64,000 nucleotides of DNA from Caldimonas caldifontis. GTDB taxonomy: Bacteria; Pseudomonadota; Gammaproteobacteria; Burkholderiales; Burkholderiaceae_C. Positions within the stretch are counted from its first letter, which is position 1; every line of letters starts with the position of its first letter. Below are positions 44,638-53,514 of the stretch, in pieces. The stretch is taken from contig NZ_PSNX01000013.1 of NCBI RefSeq assembly GCF_002930615.1, forward strand, positions 1-64,000. The letters run 5' to 3'. A model generated the notes under the pieces. That model was not told where the DNA came from, made no database searches, and saw only the letters and a program-made list of their open reading frames with translations. The position numbers were made by a program, and so were the translations under genes.

Positions 44638-46281
44638 TTGTTCCACACTCGCCTCTCTCGCCGTTCCCGGCCGCTCGCCCTCGCCGGACTGGCCCTTGCT
44701 CTCGCGCTGGCCGCCTGCGGCGGCGGCAGCAGCGACGCACCGCCAGCAGACCCCACACGGGTGAACACCACCTCGGGCCCGGTGCGTGGCGAAGCCGATG
44801 CCGGCAACACGGTGCTGCAGTTCAAGGGCATCCCCTACGCCGCGCCACCCGTGGGTGCCCTGCGCTGGCGCGCTCCCCAGGCGCCCGCGCCGTGGACGGA
44901 TGAGCGCGATGCCACCGCCTTCGGCCCGGCCTGTGCCCAGCCCGGCAGTGCCTTCGGACCGCCCACCACCACGGTGAACGAAGACTGCCTCACGCTCAAC
45001 GTCTTCCGTCCCGCGACCGCCGGGCCGCACCCGGTGATGGTGTGGTTCCACGGCGGCGCCTTCTATCTGGGCACCAGTGCCGGCTACACCGACGTCTCCA
45101 GCCTGGTCGGCCAGGGTGTGGTGGTGGTGACGCTCAACTACCGCCTGGGGGCCCTGGGCTTCATGGCCCATCCGGCCCTGAGCAATGAACAAGGCGGTGC
45201 CTCCGGCAACTACGGCCTGATGGATCAGCAGGCTGCACTGCGCTGGGTGCGCGACAACATCGCCGCCTTCGGGGGCGATGCGGGCAACGTCACGATCTTC
45301 GGAGAATCCGCCGGCGGGTTCAGCGTGATGTCCCACCTGGCGGCGCCTGCGTCGGCAGGGCTTTTCCACAAGGCCATCGTCATGAGCGGCGCCTACGGCC
45401 TGGACGTCCAGGACACCCTGAGCCTTTCCGAGAGCAAGGGCCAGACCCTGGCCACGGCCGCGATGAGCATCGTGACTGGTGCCGGTGGTGCGGCCTGCGA
45501 TACGAGCTCCGTTGACTGTCTGCGCAGCCTGCCCGTGGGAGCCCTGCTCGGTGCACAGATGACCGCCTATCCACGCGGGCCCGTGCCCAGCGTCGACGGT
45601 CAGGTGCTCGATGCCTCGGTGCGTACGAAAGTGTGGGCCGGCACACAGCACGCCGTGCCCGTCATCCAGGGCACCACGCGCGACGAGTACCGGCTCTTCG
45701 CCGCACTGAACGAACTGGGCGGCGCGGCCCCGCTGACCGCCGAGACCCTGCCGGCGGCCATCGAAGGGCTGGGGCTGCCCGCGCCGACCGCCACCTTCCT
45801 GGCCAGCATGCCCTACAACCCAGCCTTGTTCGACAACAACGCGAGCTATGCCTTCGGGGCCCTGGGCACGGATCTGGTGTTTGCGTGCAATGGCCTCAAT
45901 GCGGCACGCCGGCTGTCCGGTCACGGCCAGGCCGTCTATTCCTATGAGTTCCGCGACCGCAGCGTGCCGGAAGTGCTGCCGGCGGTGAGCTTCCCGCAAG
46001 GTGCGGCTCACTCGTCCGAGTTGCAGTACCTCTTCGACATGCCACGTGCGCTGAACGCGGAGCAGACAGCGCTCAAGGAGGCGATCGTGCGCTATTTCAC
46101 CCGGTTCGCTCGCACCGGCCAACCCGACGCACCCGGGCTGCCGGCCTGGCCCGCCTTCACGACCGGCACGCCCACTTACCTGGGCCTGGACGTGGCGGCC
46201 GGTGAGGGCATCACCACGCGCCTGAACTTCGCCGCCGAGCACCAGTGCGACACCGTCTGGTCGAGTCTGAACAACGACTGA
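44638..46281 (+). CDS. Type B carboxylesterase lipoprotein
   Basis: A 547-residue exported esterase. Start is TTG with AGGAG 8 bp upstream. The signal sequence ends in lipobox LAAC (Cys27), followed by a Gly/Ser linker. Type B features: [42 protein letters not shown], nucleophile Ser224 in FGESAGG, and a likely catalytic His in [13 protein letters not shown]. It would hydrolyse carboxylic esters at the cell envelope. It interrupts the purine locus on the opposite strand and its link to purines is unclear. It is followed by a strong terminator. Confidence 0.92.
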   Translation: MFHTRLSRRSRPLALAGLALALALAACGGGSSDAPPADPTRVNTTSGPVRGEADAGNTVLQFKGIPYAAPPVGALRWRAPQAPAPWTDERDATAFGPACAQPGSAFGPPTTTVNEDCLTLNVFRPATAGPHPVMVWFHGGAFYLGTSAGYTDVSSLVGQGVVVVTLNYRLGALGFMAHPALSNEQGGASGNYGLMDQQAALRWVRDNIAAFGGDAGNVTIFGESAGGFSVMSHLAAPASAGLFHKAIVMSGAYGLDVQDTLSLSESKGQTLATAAMSIVTGAGGAACDTSSVDCLRSLPVGALLGAQMTAYPRGPVPSVDGQVLDASVRTKVWAGTQHAVPVIQGTTRDEYRLFAALNELGGAAPLTAETLPAAIEGLGLPAPTATFLASMPYNPALFDNNASYAFGALGTDLVFACNGLNAARRLSGHGQAVYSYEFRDRSVPEVLPAVSFPQGAAHSSELQYLFDMPRALNAEQTALKEAIVRYFTRFARTGQPDAPGLPAWPAFTTGTPTYLGLDVAAGEGITTRLNFAAEHQCDTVWSSLNND

Positions 46282-46313
46282 TCCACTCTCACAAACTTCA
46301 GGGAACGGGGATT

Positions 46314-46343
46314 GGGCCCGCCGCCTGGCGGGCCCTTTTTTTT
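46314..46343 (+). terminator. Rho-independent terminator after the carboxylesterase
   Basis: Perfect 9-bp arms GGGCCCGCC and GGCGGGCCC with a GCCT loop are followed by eight T's. The T tract overlaps the stop codon of the convergent Rieske oxygenase gene. Confidence 0.95.
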
Positions 46344-47313
46344 AGCAGACGCCGAAAGTGATGCCCTGCTGGCGCAGGTAGCGCCGGTAGGCCGTGCTCA
46401 ATCGGTCGGCTGCGCTGTGCAGTTCCCCGCCGGACAGGGGCAGGCGGCGCGGCCGCTGTGATTCCAGCACCGGCTGGTCCTGGGTGAAGATGGTGTGCTG
46501 GAAGGCGCGCAGGTCGTCGTCGCTGGAATCGAAGTCGGTCAACGCCAGACGGAACCACACGCGGCTGCGTTCGGGTTCGATGGGGCAGACGAAGAGGTGG
46601 ATGACATCGCGGTAGCCCGACTGGGCCTGCGGCAGCTTGGTGAGCATCGCCCGATAGGGGCCCGGCACGGTGTAGGTGTATTCCACCTCACTGCCCTGTT
46701 GCGCCAGGCGGTTGCTCTGCGGCTGCCAGGCGCGACAGCCCGTGGCCAAGAGCCCCGCCGCCGACTCGCTCACCTGGTATGGCACCTGGGCCACGTGCTC
46801 GCGGTCGCCCAGCCAGCCTTCGTGCACGAAGCCGAAGTGCGACAGGTCGAGGAAGTTCTCGACGATGCGTGGCGCACTCGTCGCCACGTCATAGGGGCCG
46901 ACCGTGAGCTTGCGCAGCCGCGGGTCGTCCTCGCCGTCGATCGTGGGCAATGCGGCCTCGGAAGCTTCGAGCCGCACCCACACCAGGCCGGCCGTCTCGG
47001 CCACATCGAAACAGCCCACCCGGTGCCCCGCGGGCGGTGTGAACTCGGGCGCGGCCGGGATGGCCACACACTGGCCGGAGCCTTCGAAGCGCCAGCCATG
47101 GTAAGGACACTCCAGCAGGTCGCCTTGCACCCGCCCCAGCGACAGCCGGGCGCCGCGATGCGGACACTGGTCGTTGAAGGCCCGGGCCTGTCCGCCGGCA
47201 TCGCGCCACAGCACCAGGTCGCGTTCGAGCAGACGCACGGCCAGGGGCGCGGCCCCCAGATCGTCACTGGCACACACGGGGTGCCACAGCGTGGATTCCA
47301 TCGCCGCGCTCAT
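46342..47313 (-). CDS. Rieske non-heme iron oxygenase, alpha-subunit type
   Basis: A 323-residue oxygenase component. The Rieske [2Fe-2S] ligands are Cys50 and His52 (CPHRG) and Cys69 and His72 (CPYHGW). The mononuclear iron site is in ENFLDLSHFGFVHEG. Its size fits homomeric VanA/HpxD-type oxygenases with no beta subunit. No reductase gene is adjacent. It is co-oriented with, and 117 bp after, the purine receptor gene. HpxD of Klebsiella hydroxylates hypoxanthine, so a purine substrate is plausible. That is inference; aromatic O-demethylation is the alternative. Confidence 0.85.
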   Translation of the reverse strand: MSAAMESTLWHPVCASDDLGAAPLAVRLLERDLVLWRDAGGQARAFNDQCPHRGARLSLGRVQGDLLECPYHGWRFEGSGQCVAIPAAPEFTPPAGHRVGCFDVAETAGLVWVRLEASEAALPTIDGEDDPRLRKLTVGPYDVATSAPRIVENFLDLSHFGFVHEGWLGDREHVAQVPYQVSESAAGLLATGCRAWQPQSNRLAQQGSEVEYTYTVPGPYRAMLTKLPQAQSGYRDVIHLFVCPIEPERSRVWFRLALTDFDSSDDDLRAFQHTIFTQDQPVLESQRPRRLPLSGGELHSAADRLSTAYRRYLRQQGITFGVC

Positions 47314-47384
47314 CGCAGGCTTTCGGGCAAGAACCGAACCATCCAGCGGACGCCGCGGATCCGGCTCCGCCGGTCCGCCAGCGG

Positions 47385-47415
47385 CGCCCCCTTGAGGGGG
47401 CGGCCGAAGGCCGTA
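47385..47415. repeat. REP-like palindromic element
   Basis: CGCCCCC-TTGA-GGGGGCG (47385-47402) is followed by a smaller hairpin CGGCC-GAA-GGCCG (47401-47413). Elements of this CCCCTTGAGGGG type are, to my recollection, common between genes in Comamonadaceae; only one copy is seen here. It lies between the receptor and Rieske genes and may attenuate transcription or mark mRNA processing. Confidence 0.5.
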
Positions 47416-47430
47416 GGGGGTGGGTGGAGA

Positions 47431-48579
47431 TCAGCTCCCTGCCGGAACCTTGCCCTCCACACCCTTGATGTAGAAGTTGATGCCGTGCAGGAACTTGTCG
47501 TCGGCGACCTCGCCGTCCTTCAGGACTTCCTTGCCGTCCTGGCCGGTGATGGGGCCCTTCCAGATGTGGTAGCTGCCTTCCTTCAGGCCGGCACGGATGG
47601 AGTCCACCTTGGCTCGGATGTCGGCCGGCACCTTGTCGGAGATGGACACCAGGTCGATCGCACCTTCCTTCACGCCCCACCAGGTGGTTTCGGTCTTCCA
47701 GGTGCCTTCGAGGACGTCACGGGTGGCCTTGATGTAGTACGGCGCCCAGTTGATGATGGCCGAGCCCAGGTGGGCGTTCGGGCCGAAGTGGCTCATGTCG
47801 GAGTCCCAGCCGAAGGCCAGCTTGCCGGCCTTTTCGGCCGCCTGCAGCACGGCCGACGAGTCGGTGTTCTGGAACAGCACGTCGGCGCCCTGGTTGAGCA
47901 GGGACTGCGCGGCTTCGCCTTCCTTGGGCGGGTCGAACCACTTGTTCACCCACACCACCTTGGTCGTGACCTTGGGGTTGACGCTCTGGGCGCCCAGGGT
48001 GAAGGAGTTGATGTTGCGGATCACCTCGGGGATGGGCACCGAGCCCACCACGCCCAGGGTGTTCGACTTCGTCATCGCACCGGCAATCACGCCGGCCATG
48101 TAGGCCCCTTCGTAGGTGCGCGAATCGTAGGTGCGCATGTTCTCGGCCGTCTTGTAGCCGGTGGCATGCTCGAACTTCACGTCCTTGTGGTCACCCGCGA
48201 TCTTCAGCATGTAGTCCATGTAGCCGAAGGTGGTGCCGAAGATGAGCTTGTTGCCCTGGTTGACCATGTCGCGGATGACGCGTTCAGCGTCGGCCCCCTC
48301 GGGCACGCTCTCGACGAAGGAGGTCTGCACACGGTCGCCGAACTCGGCCTCGACGGCCTTGCGGCCGTTGTCGTGAGCGAAGGTCCAGCCGGCGTCACCC
48401 ACCGGACCGACGTAGGCAAAGGCGATCTTCAGGGGGGCAGGCTTGGCAGCAGGCGCCTCGGCCGTGGCGGCCGGTGCAGCAGGCTCTTCCTTCTTGCCGC
48501 AGCCCACGAGAGCGGCGGCGGCGGCCAGGGTGCCCAGGCCGGCCAGCCGGATCAGGGTGCGCTTGGTGAAGTCGGTCAT
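47431..48579 (-). CDS. BMP-family purine nucleoside receptor lipoprotein
   Basis: A 382-residue lipoprotein. The signal sequence ends in lipobox LVGC (Cys27), followed by an Ala/Pro-rich tether to about residue 48. The BMP fold begins KIAFAYVGPVGDAGWTFAHD and includes VESVPEGADAERVIRDMVNQ and FEHATGYKTAENMRTYDSR. Relatives bind purine nucleosides for NupOPQ-type transporters. It is 57 bp downstream of the two permease genes and is the dedicated receptor of the ABC system encoded at 48637-52159. Confidence 0.94.
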   Translation of the reverse strand: MTDFTKRTLIRLAGLGTLAAAAALVGCGKKEEPAAPAATAEAPAAKPAPLKIAFAYVGPVGDAGWTFAHDNGRKAVEAEFGDRVQTSFVESVPEGADAERVIRDMVNQGNKLIFGTTFGYMDYMLKIAGDHKDVKFEHATGYKTAENMRTYDSRTYEGAYMAGVIAGAMTKSNTLGVVGSVPIPEVIRNINSFTLGAQSVNPKVTTKVVWVNKWFDPPKEGEAAQSLLNQGADVLFQNTDSSAVLQAAEKAGKLAFGWDSDMSHFGPNAHLGSAIINWAPYYIKATRDVLEGTWKTETTWWGVKEGAIDLVSISDKVPADIRAKVDSIRAGLKEGSYHIWKGPITGQDGKEVLKDGEVADDKFLHGINFYIKGVEGKVPAGS

Positions 48580-48636
48580 GTCGAAGCGTCTCCGATGAGA
48601 GAGTGGCGGGGTGGTGAATGAACAATTATGAAGCCA

Positions 48637-49557
48637 TCAACTGCCGGGGTAGAAGGGCTTGCCCAGCGACGCCGGCATGTTGACGCGGATGAAGGTCGGA
48701 TTGCGCGAGATCAGCACCAGCACCACGATGGTGGCCAGGTAGGGCAGCATCGTGAGCAACTGGCTCGCGATCTGCACCCCCTGCCCCTGCAGGTGGAACT
48801 GGAGCATGGTCACGCCCCCGAACAGGTAAGCCCCAAGCAACACGCGTGCCGGGCGCCAGGTGGCGAAGGTGGTGAGCGCCAGCGCGATCCAGCCCTTGCC
48901 GGCGATCATGCCCTCCACCCACAGCGGGGTGTAGATGACCGAGATGTAGGCCCCCGCCAGGCCGCACAGGGCCCCGCCCGCCAGCACGGCCAGCAGGCGG
49001 ATGCGGCGCACCGGATAGCCCAGCGCATGGGCCGACTCGGGCGACTCGCCCACGGCGCGCAGCACGAGGCCGGCGCGCGAGCGGTAGAGGAACCAGGCCA
49101 GCACCACCGTGAGCACGATGGCGATGTAGACCATGGGGTGGTGCTTGAAGAAGGCTGGCCCCACGAAAGGCAGGTCGGCCAGGCCCGGGATCTCGAAGCG
49201 CGGACGGTCACCGAGGCGTTCCTGGGTGTAGCGGATGCCCACGAAGGCCGAGAAGCCCACGCCGAAGAGGCTGAGCGCCAGGCCCGAGGCGTACTGGTTG
49301 GTGTTGAGCCAGATCACCAGCACCCCGAAGACCAGGGCCATGGTGGCGCCGGCACCGGCTCCCGCCGCAAAGGCCAGCCAGTCGTTGCCGGTGTGCACGC
49401 CGGTGGCAAAGCCGGCGATGGCGGCCACCAGCATCATGCCTTCGGCGCCGAGGTTGACGATCCCGGCACGCTCATTGATGAGCAGGCCCAGCGAGGCGAT
49501 GGCCAGCACGGTACCGGCGTTCATCGTGGCGGCGATCAGGAGGGCGATGGGTTCCAT
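48637..49557 (-). CDS. ABC transporter permease (NupQ-like)
   Basis: A 306-residue inner-membrane permease with about eight helices, of the branched BPD_transp_2 type. Start is ATGGAACCCATCGCC, directly after the stop of the first permease. NERAGIVNLGAEGMMLVAAI, VLRAVGESPESAHALGYPV and LAGGALCGLAGAYISV are typical of the second permease of nucleoside ABC systems. It pairs with the 49558-50646 product. Confidence 0.94.
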   Translation of the reverse strand: MEPIALLIAATMNAGTVLAIASLGLLINERAGIVNLGAEGMMLVAAIAGFATGVHTGNDWLAFAAGAGAGATMALVFGVLVIWLNTNQYASGLALSLFGVGFSAFVGIRYTQERLGDRPRFEIPGLADLPFVGPAFFKHHPMVYIAIVLTVVLAWFLYRSRAGLVLRAVGESPESAHALGYPVRRIRLLAVLAGGALCGLAGAYISVIYTPLWVEGMIAGKGWIALALTTFATWRPARVLLGAYLFGGVTMLQFHLQGQGVQIASQLLTMLPYLATIVVLVLISRNPTFIRVNMPASLGKPFYPGS

Positions 49558-50646
49558 TCAGGCCTCCTGCCTGGCGGTGGCGACCCTCGCACCGCGCTGC
49601 CAGCGGATGCGGTGGTGGATCAAGGTGTCGCAGGCCAGCAGCGCAAACAGCAGCAGGCCCTGGAAGACGCCGGTGATGGACTTGGGCAGGCCCATGCGCG
49701 ACTGGGCGAGTTCACCGCCGATGTAGAACATGCTCATCAGGATGGCCGAGAACACGATGCCCACCGGGTTCAGCCGCCCCACGAAGGCCACGATGATGGC
49801 CGCAAAGCCGTAGCCCGAGGGCACGTGCGGCGTGAGCTGGCCCAGCGGGCCGGCTGCCTCCAGCGCCCCGGCCAGCCCGGCCATGCCGCCCGACACCAGC
49901 AGCGCCGTCCACAGCGCCTGGCGAGAGGAAAAGCCCGCATAGCGCGCCGCCATCGGGGCCAACCCGCCCACCTGCAGCTTCAGGCCCGCATAGGTGCGGA
50001 AGAGGAAGACCGTGAACACGGCCACCATGACGAGCGCAATGACCAGCCCGATATTGACCCGCAGGCCGGTGAACAGGCGCGGCACCTTGGTGGCGTCGGC
50101 GAAGGTGATGGTCTGCGGGAAGTTGAACCCCGCCGGGTCCTTCCAGGGCCCGTACACGAGGTAGCTCAGCAGCATGTCGGCCACATAGACCAGCATCAGG
50201 CTCACGAGGATCTCGTTCGCATTGAAGCCGTCTCGCAGCCCGGCCGTGATGGCCGCCCAGACCATGCCGCCCACCACACCGGCCAGCAGCACGATGACGA
50301 AGAACCAGCGCCCCGTCTCGGGCCCGGCCTGCATGGCCATGCCGCCGGCAAAGATCGCGCCCAGGATGAACTGGCCCTCGGCGCCGATGTTCCAGACGTT
50401 GGAGCGGAAACACACGGCCAGCCCCAGGGCGATGAGCACCAGGGGCACCGCCTTCATCGCCAGTTCGCTGAGCTGGTAGCCGCTCTTGAGCGGCTCCACG
50501 AAGAACATCTGCAGGCCGCGGACCGGGTCCTTGTCGAGAATGACAAACAGGCCGATGCCGATCAGCACGGTGATGGCCAGCGCCAGCAGGGGCGAGGCGA
50601 CGGACATCGCCCGCGAGGGGTTGGCGCGCGCTTCAAGCTTGAGCAT
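49558..50646 (-). CDS. ABC transporter permease (NupP-like)
   Basis: A 362-residue permease. ATG at 50646 is chosen, where LKLEARANPSRAMSVASPLL follows the start; the frame is open upstream. Segments NVWNIGAEGQFILGAIFAGG, SLMLVYVADMLLSYLVYGP and AGLKLQVGGLAPMAARYAGF fit nucleoside permeases of the BPD_transp_2 type. The start overlaps the end of the ATPase gene by 14 bp and its stop abuts the next permease, indicating tight coupling. Confidence 0.94.
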   Translation of the reverse strand: MLKLEARANPSRAMSVASPLLALAITVLIGIGLFVILDKDPVRGLQMFFVEPLKSGYQLSELAMKAVPLVLIALGLAVCFRSNVWNIGAEGQFILGAIFAGGMAMQAGPETGRWFFVIVLLAGVVGGMVWAAITAGLRDGFNANEILVSLMLVYVADMLLSYLVYGPWKDPAGFNFPQTITFADATKVPRLFTGLRVNIGLVIALVMVAVFTVFLFRTYAGLKLQVGGLAPMAARYAGFSSRQALWTALLVSGGMAGLAGALEAAGPLGQLTPHVPSGYGFAAIIVAFVGRLNPVGIVFSAILMSMFYIGGELAQSRMGLPKSITGVFQGLLLFALLACDTLIHHRIRWQRGARVATARQEA

Positions 50647-52159
50647 GGACGGCTCCGGTCGTCTGCGGCCACAGGCCACTCATCCACTCACCGATCTGTT
50701 CCACGGTTGCCTCGCGTGTGGGTACCGACGGCGAGAGCCGCCCCTGGGCGATCACCACAAGCCGGTCGCTGATCTCGAACAGTTCCTCCAGTTCCTCGCT
50801 CACGACCAGCAGTGCGCAGCCGGCATCGCGCAGGGCCAGCAGCTCACTGCGGATCTGCGCGGCGGCCCCCACGTCCACCCCCCAGGTGGGCTGGGCCACG
50901 ATGAGCACCCGGGGGTTGGCGCTGATCTCGCGCCCGACGATGAACTTCTGCAGGTTGCCCCCCGACAGGCTCTTGGCCGCTGCGGCAGCCCCCCCGGCCT
51001 TGACCTGGAAGCGGCGGATGATCTCGTCGGTCATCTCGCGTACGCGGTGCATGTCGATCCAGCCGGTGGCGCGGTGCACGGCCTCGGTGCGGGTGAGCAG
51101 GGTGTTGAGTGCCAGCGACAGCGTGGGCACGGCCCCGCGGCCCAGGCGTTCCTCGGGCACGAAGTGCAGGCCCTCCTTGCGGCGCTGGCGCGCGCCATGG
51201 CGGGCGATGTCACGGCCGAAGAGGCGGATGCTGTCCCCCGGCGCACGCGTGTCCTCCCCCGACAGCGCGGCCAGCAGTTCCTGCTGACCGTTGCCCGAGA
51301 CGCCAGCCACGCCGAGGATCTCGCCGGTTCGCAACTCGAAGGCAATGTCGCGCAGCACCGTGCCGAACGGGTGGAGCTTGGGCAGGCTCAGGCCCCGCAC
51401 GGCCAGCGCCACCTCGCCGGCGCGGGCCTCGCGGTGCACCAGCTCCGGCGGGTCGGAGCCGATCATCAGGCGCGACAGGCTGGCGTTGCTTTCCTTGGTG
51501 GGATCGACCTCGCCCGTGACGCGCCCTCCCCGCAACACCGTGCAGTGATGGCACAGCGTGCGGATCTCATCGAGCTTGTGGCTGATGTAGAGGATGGAGC
51601 AGCCGGTGTCGGCCAGCTTGCGAAGCGTGACGAAGAGCTTGTCGACCGCCTGGGGCGTGAGCACCGACGTGGGCTCGTCGAGGATGAGCAGCTGCGGATT
51701 CGTCAGCAGCGCGCGCACGATCTCGACACGCTGGCGCTCACCCACGCTGAGCGTGTGCACCGGGCGCTGTGGCTCGACATCGAGCCCGTACTGCCCCGAG
51801 ACTTCGCGGATGCGATCGCTCACCTGGGCCAGGCTCAAACGCTTGCCCAGGCCGAGCCAGACGTTCTCGGCCGCGGTGAGGGTGTCGAAGAGCGAGAAAT
51901 GCTGGAACACCATGCTGATGCCCAGCTCACGCGCTTCGTGCGGATTGCGCACCACCACCGGCTGACCGTTCCAACGCATCTCCCCTTCATCGGGTCGCAC
52001 CGCGCCGTAGATGATCTTCATCAGCGTGGACTTGCCCGCGCCGTTCTCGCCCAGCACGGCGTGGATTTCCCCGGGCTGCACCGTGAGGTGGATCCGGTCG
52101 TTGGCCTTGACGGCGGGGTACTGCTTGCTGATGCCCAGCAGTTCGAGGCGGGGGGGCAT
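50633..52159 (-). CDS. ABC transporter ATPase with two nucleotide-binding domains (NupO-like)
   Basis: A 508-residue double ATPase. The first half has Walker A GENGAGKST (37-45), signature LSVGERQRVEIVRAL and Walker B LLILDEPTS. The second half has a degenerate GVSGNGQQEL loop, signature LSGGNLQKFIVGREI and LIVAQPTWGVD, as in sugar/nucleoside importers. ATG at 52159 gives the conserved LELLGISKQYPAVKAND start. It powers the two permeases downstream. It lies 29 bp after guaD. Confidence 0.94.
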   Translation of the reverse strand: MPPRLELLGISKQYPAVKANDRIHLTVQPGEIHAVLGENGAGKSTLMKIIYGAVRPDEGEMRWNGQPVVVRNPHEARELGISMVFQHFSLFDTLTAAENVWLGLGKRLSLAQVSDRIREVSGQYGLDVEPQRPVHTLSVGERQRVEIVRALLTNPQLLILDEPTSVLTPQAVDKLFVTLRKLADTGCSILYISHKLDEIRTLCHHCTVLRGGRVTGEVDPTKESNASLSRLMIGSDPPELVHREARAGEVALAVRGLSLPKLHPFGTVLRDIAFELRTGEILGVAGVSGNGQQELLAALSGEDTRAPGDSIRLFGRDIARHGARQRRKEGLHFVPEERLGRGAVPTLSLALNTLLTRTEAVHRATGWIDMHRVREMTDEIIRRFQVKAGGAAAAAKSLSGGNLQKFIVGREISANPRVLIVAQPTWGVDVGAAAQIRSELLALRDAGCALLVVSEELEELFEISDRLVVIAQGRLSPSVPTREATVEQIGEWMSGLWPQTTGAVHAQA

Positions 52160-52188
52160 GAACGTCTCCGTCAGTGCGGGCAGCTTTG

Positions 52189-53514
52189 TCACGGCCCGGA
52201 TTGTGCCTGCGCCAGCCGGCGGTGGGCACATTGCCCCGCCACCCAGGTCTCGCGCAGGTGACGTTCGTCGGCCAGGGTCATCCAGGCGAAGACCCGCTCA
52301 TGCACGTCGCGTGCCACCGCCATGCGACGCTCGCCCACGATGCCCTGTGCCCAGTCCCACACGCACAGGTCGGCCATGCGCCCGGGCTCGAAGCTGCCGA
52401 TCTCGGCGTCCAGGCCCAGGGCCTGGGCCGCGCCGCGAGTGGCCGTGTACAGCGCCTTCCAGGCGGTGAGCTTCTCGCCCAGCAGGGCCTGCACCTTGTA
52501 GGCCTCGGCCAGGGTGCGCGTCATCGACAGGCTGGTGCCCCCGCCCACGTCGCTGGCCACGCTCACCTGCGCCCCGACCGCTTCCAGGGCCCGCCAGCCG
52601 AAGAGCCCGCTGCCCAGGAAGAGGTTGGAGCTGGGGCTGTGAGCGATCTGCGCGCCCGTGTCGGCCAGCAATCGGCGGTCGGTGTCATCGAGCCAGATGC
52701 CGTGGGCCAGCACGGCGCGCTCGTTCAGCAGGCCGTGGCGGTGATAGACGTCGAGGTAGCTGCGCGCATCGGGAAAGAGCTGCCGCACCCAGGCCACCTC
52801 GGCGCGGTTCTCGGCCACATGGGTCTGCATGTACAGCCCCGGCACCTCGCGCAGGAAACGGCCGGCCATGTCCAGTTGCGCTTCGGTGCTGGTGGGGGCA
52901 AAACGCACCGTCATCGCATAGGCCAGGCGCCCGGTGCCGTGCCAGCGGGCGATCAGCTCGCGGCTGTCTCGTTCGGCGCTCTCGACGGTGTCCATCAGGC
53001 CCGGTGGCGCGTGGCGGTCCATCAGCACCTTGCCGGTGACGAGGCGCATGCCGCGTGCGTGCGCCGCGGCCAGCAAGGTGTCGGCGCTGACCTTGTGCAC
53101 GGTGGGGAACACCACTGCAGCCGTGGTGCCGTGGGCCAGCAAGGCGTCGCAGAAGCGCTCGGCCCCGTCGTGGGCCTCGGCCGCATCGGCATAGCGCTGC
53201 TCGGCCGGAAAAGTGTAGGTGTTGAGCCAGTCGAGCAGCTCGGTGCCGAAGCTGGCGATCACGTCGAGCTGCGGGGCATGCACGTGCGTGTCGATGAAGC
53301 CCGGCAGGAGGAGATGGCCGCGATGATCGATGCGCTGCCAGTCGTCACCCGGCGGCTGATCGCCGGGCGCCGCACCCACGATGCGACCGGCGTCGATGAG
53401 CAGCCAATGGTCAGGCCGCCAGCGCACGGCCGCGCCGGCTTCGAGCGCCCAACCGGGGTCGGCGGTGAAGTCGAGCAGGTCGCCGCGCAGGGCGATGCGG
53501 GAGGGATGGGTCAT
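52189..53514 (-). CDS. guaD: Guanine deaminase
   Basis: A 441-residue zinc amidohydrolase converting guanine to xanthine and ammonia. Metal ligands appear in PGFIDTHVHAPQ (His77, His79), TFPAEQRYAD, a QTHVAENRAEV segment (His) and VASDVGGGTSLSM (Asp). SPSSNLFLGSGLF is a guanine deaminase hallmark. ATG at 53514 overlaps the LysR stop by 4 bp, although the frame stays open upstream. It sits with the purine transporter and opposite xdhABC, the next step of the pathway. Confidence 0.96.
   Translation of the reverse strand: MTHPSRIALRGDLLDFTADPGWALEAGAAVRWRPDHWLLIDAGRIVGAAPGDQPPGDDWQRIDHRGHLLLPGFIDTHVHAPQLDVIASFGTELLDWLNTYTFPAEQRYADAAEAHDGAERFCDALLAHGTTAAVVFPTVHKVSADTLLAAAHARGMRLVTGKVLMDRHAPPGLMDTVESAERDSRELIARWHGTGRLAYAMTVRFAPTSTEAQLDMAGRFLREVPGLYMQTHVAENRAEVAWVRQLFPDARSYLDVYHRHGLLNERAVLAHGIWLDDTDRRLLADTGAQIAHSPSSNLFLGSGLFGWRALEAVGAQVSVASDVGGGTSLSMTRTLAEAYKVQALLGEKLTAWKALYTATRGAAQALGLDAEIGSFEPGRMADLCVWDWAQGIVGERRMAVARDVHERVFAWMTLADERHLRETWVAGQCAHRRLAQAQSGP

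Noticed and set aside
44479-46242. A long upstream extension of the adenine deaminase frame
   Set aside because: It is antisense to the carboxylesterase and lacks conserved content; the deaminase family start is at 44478.
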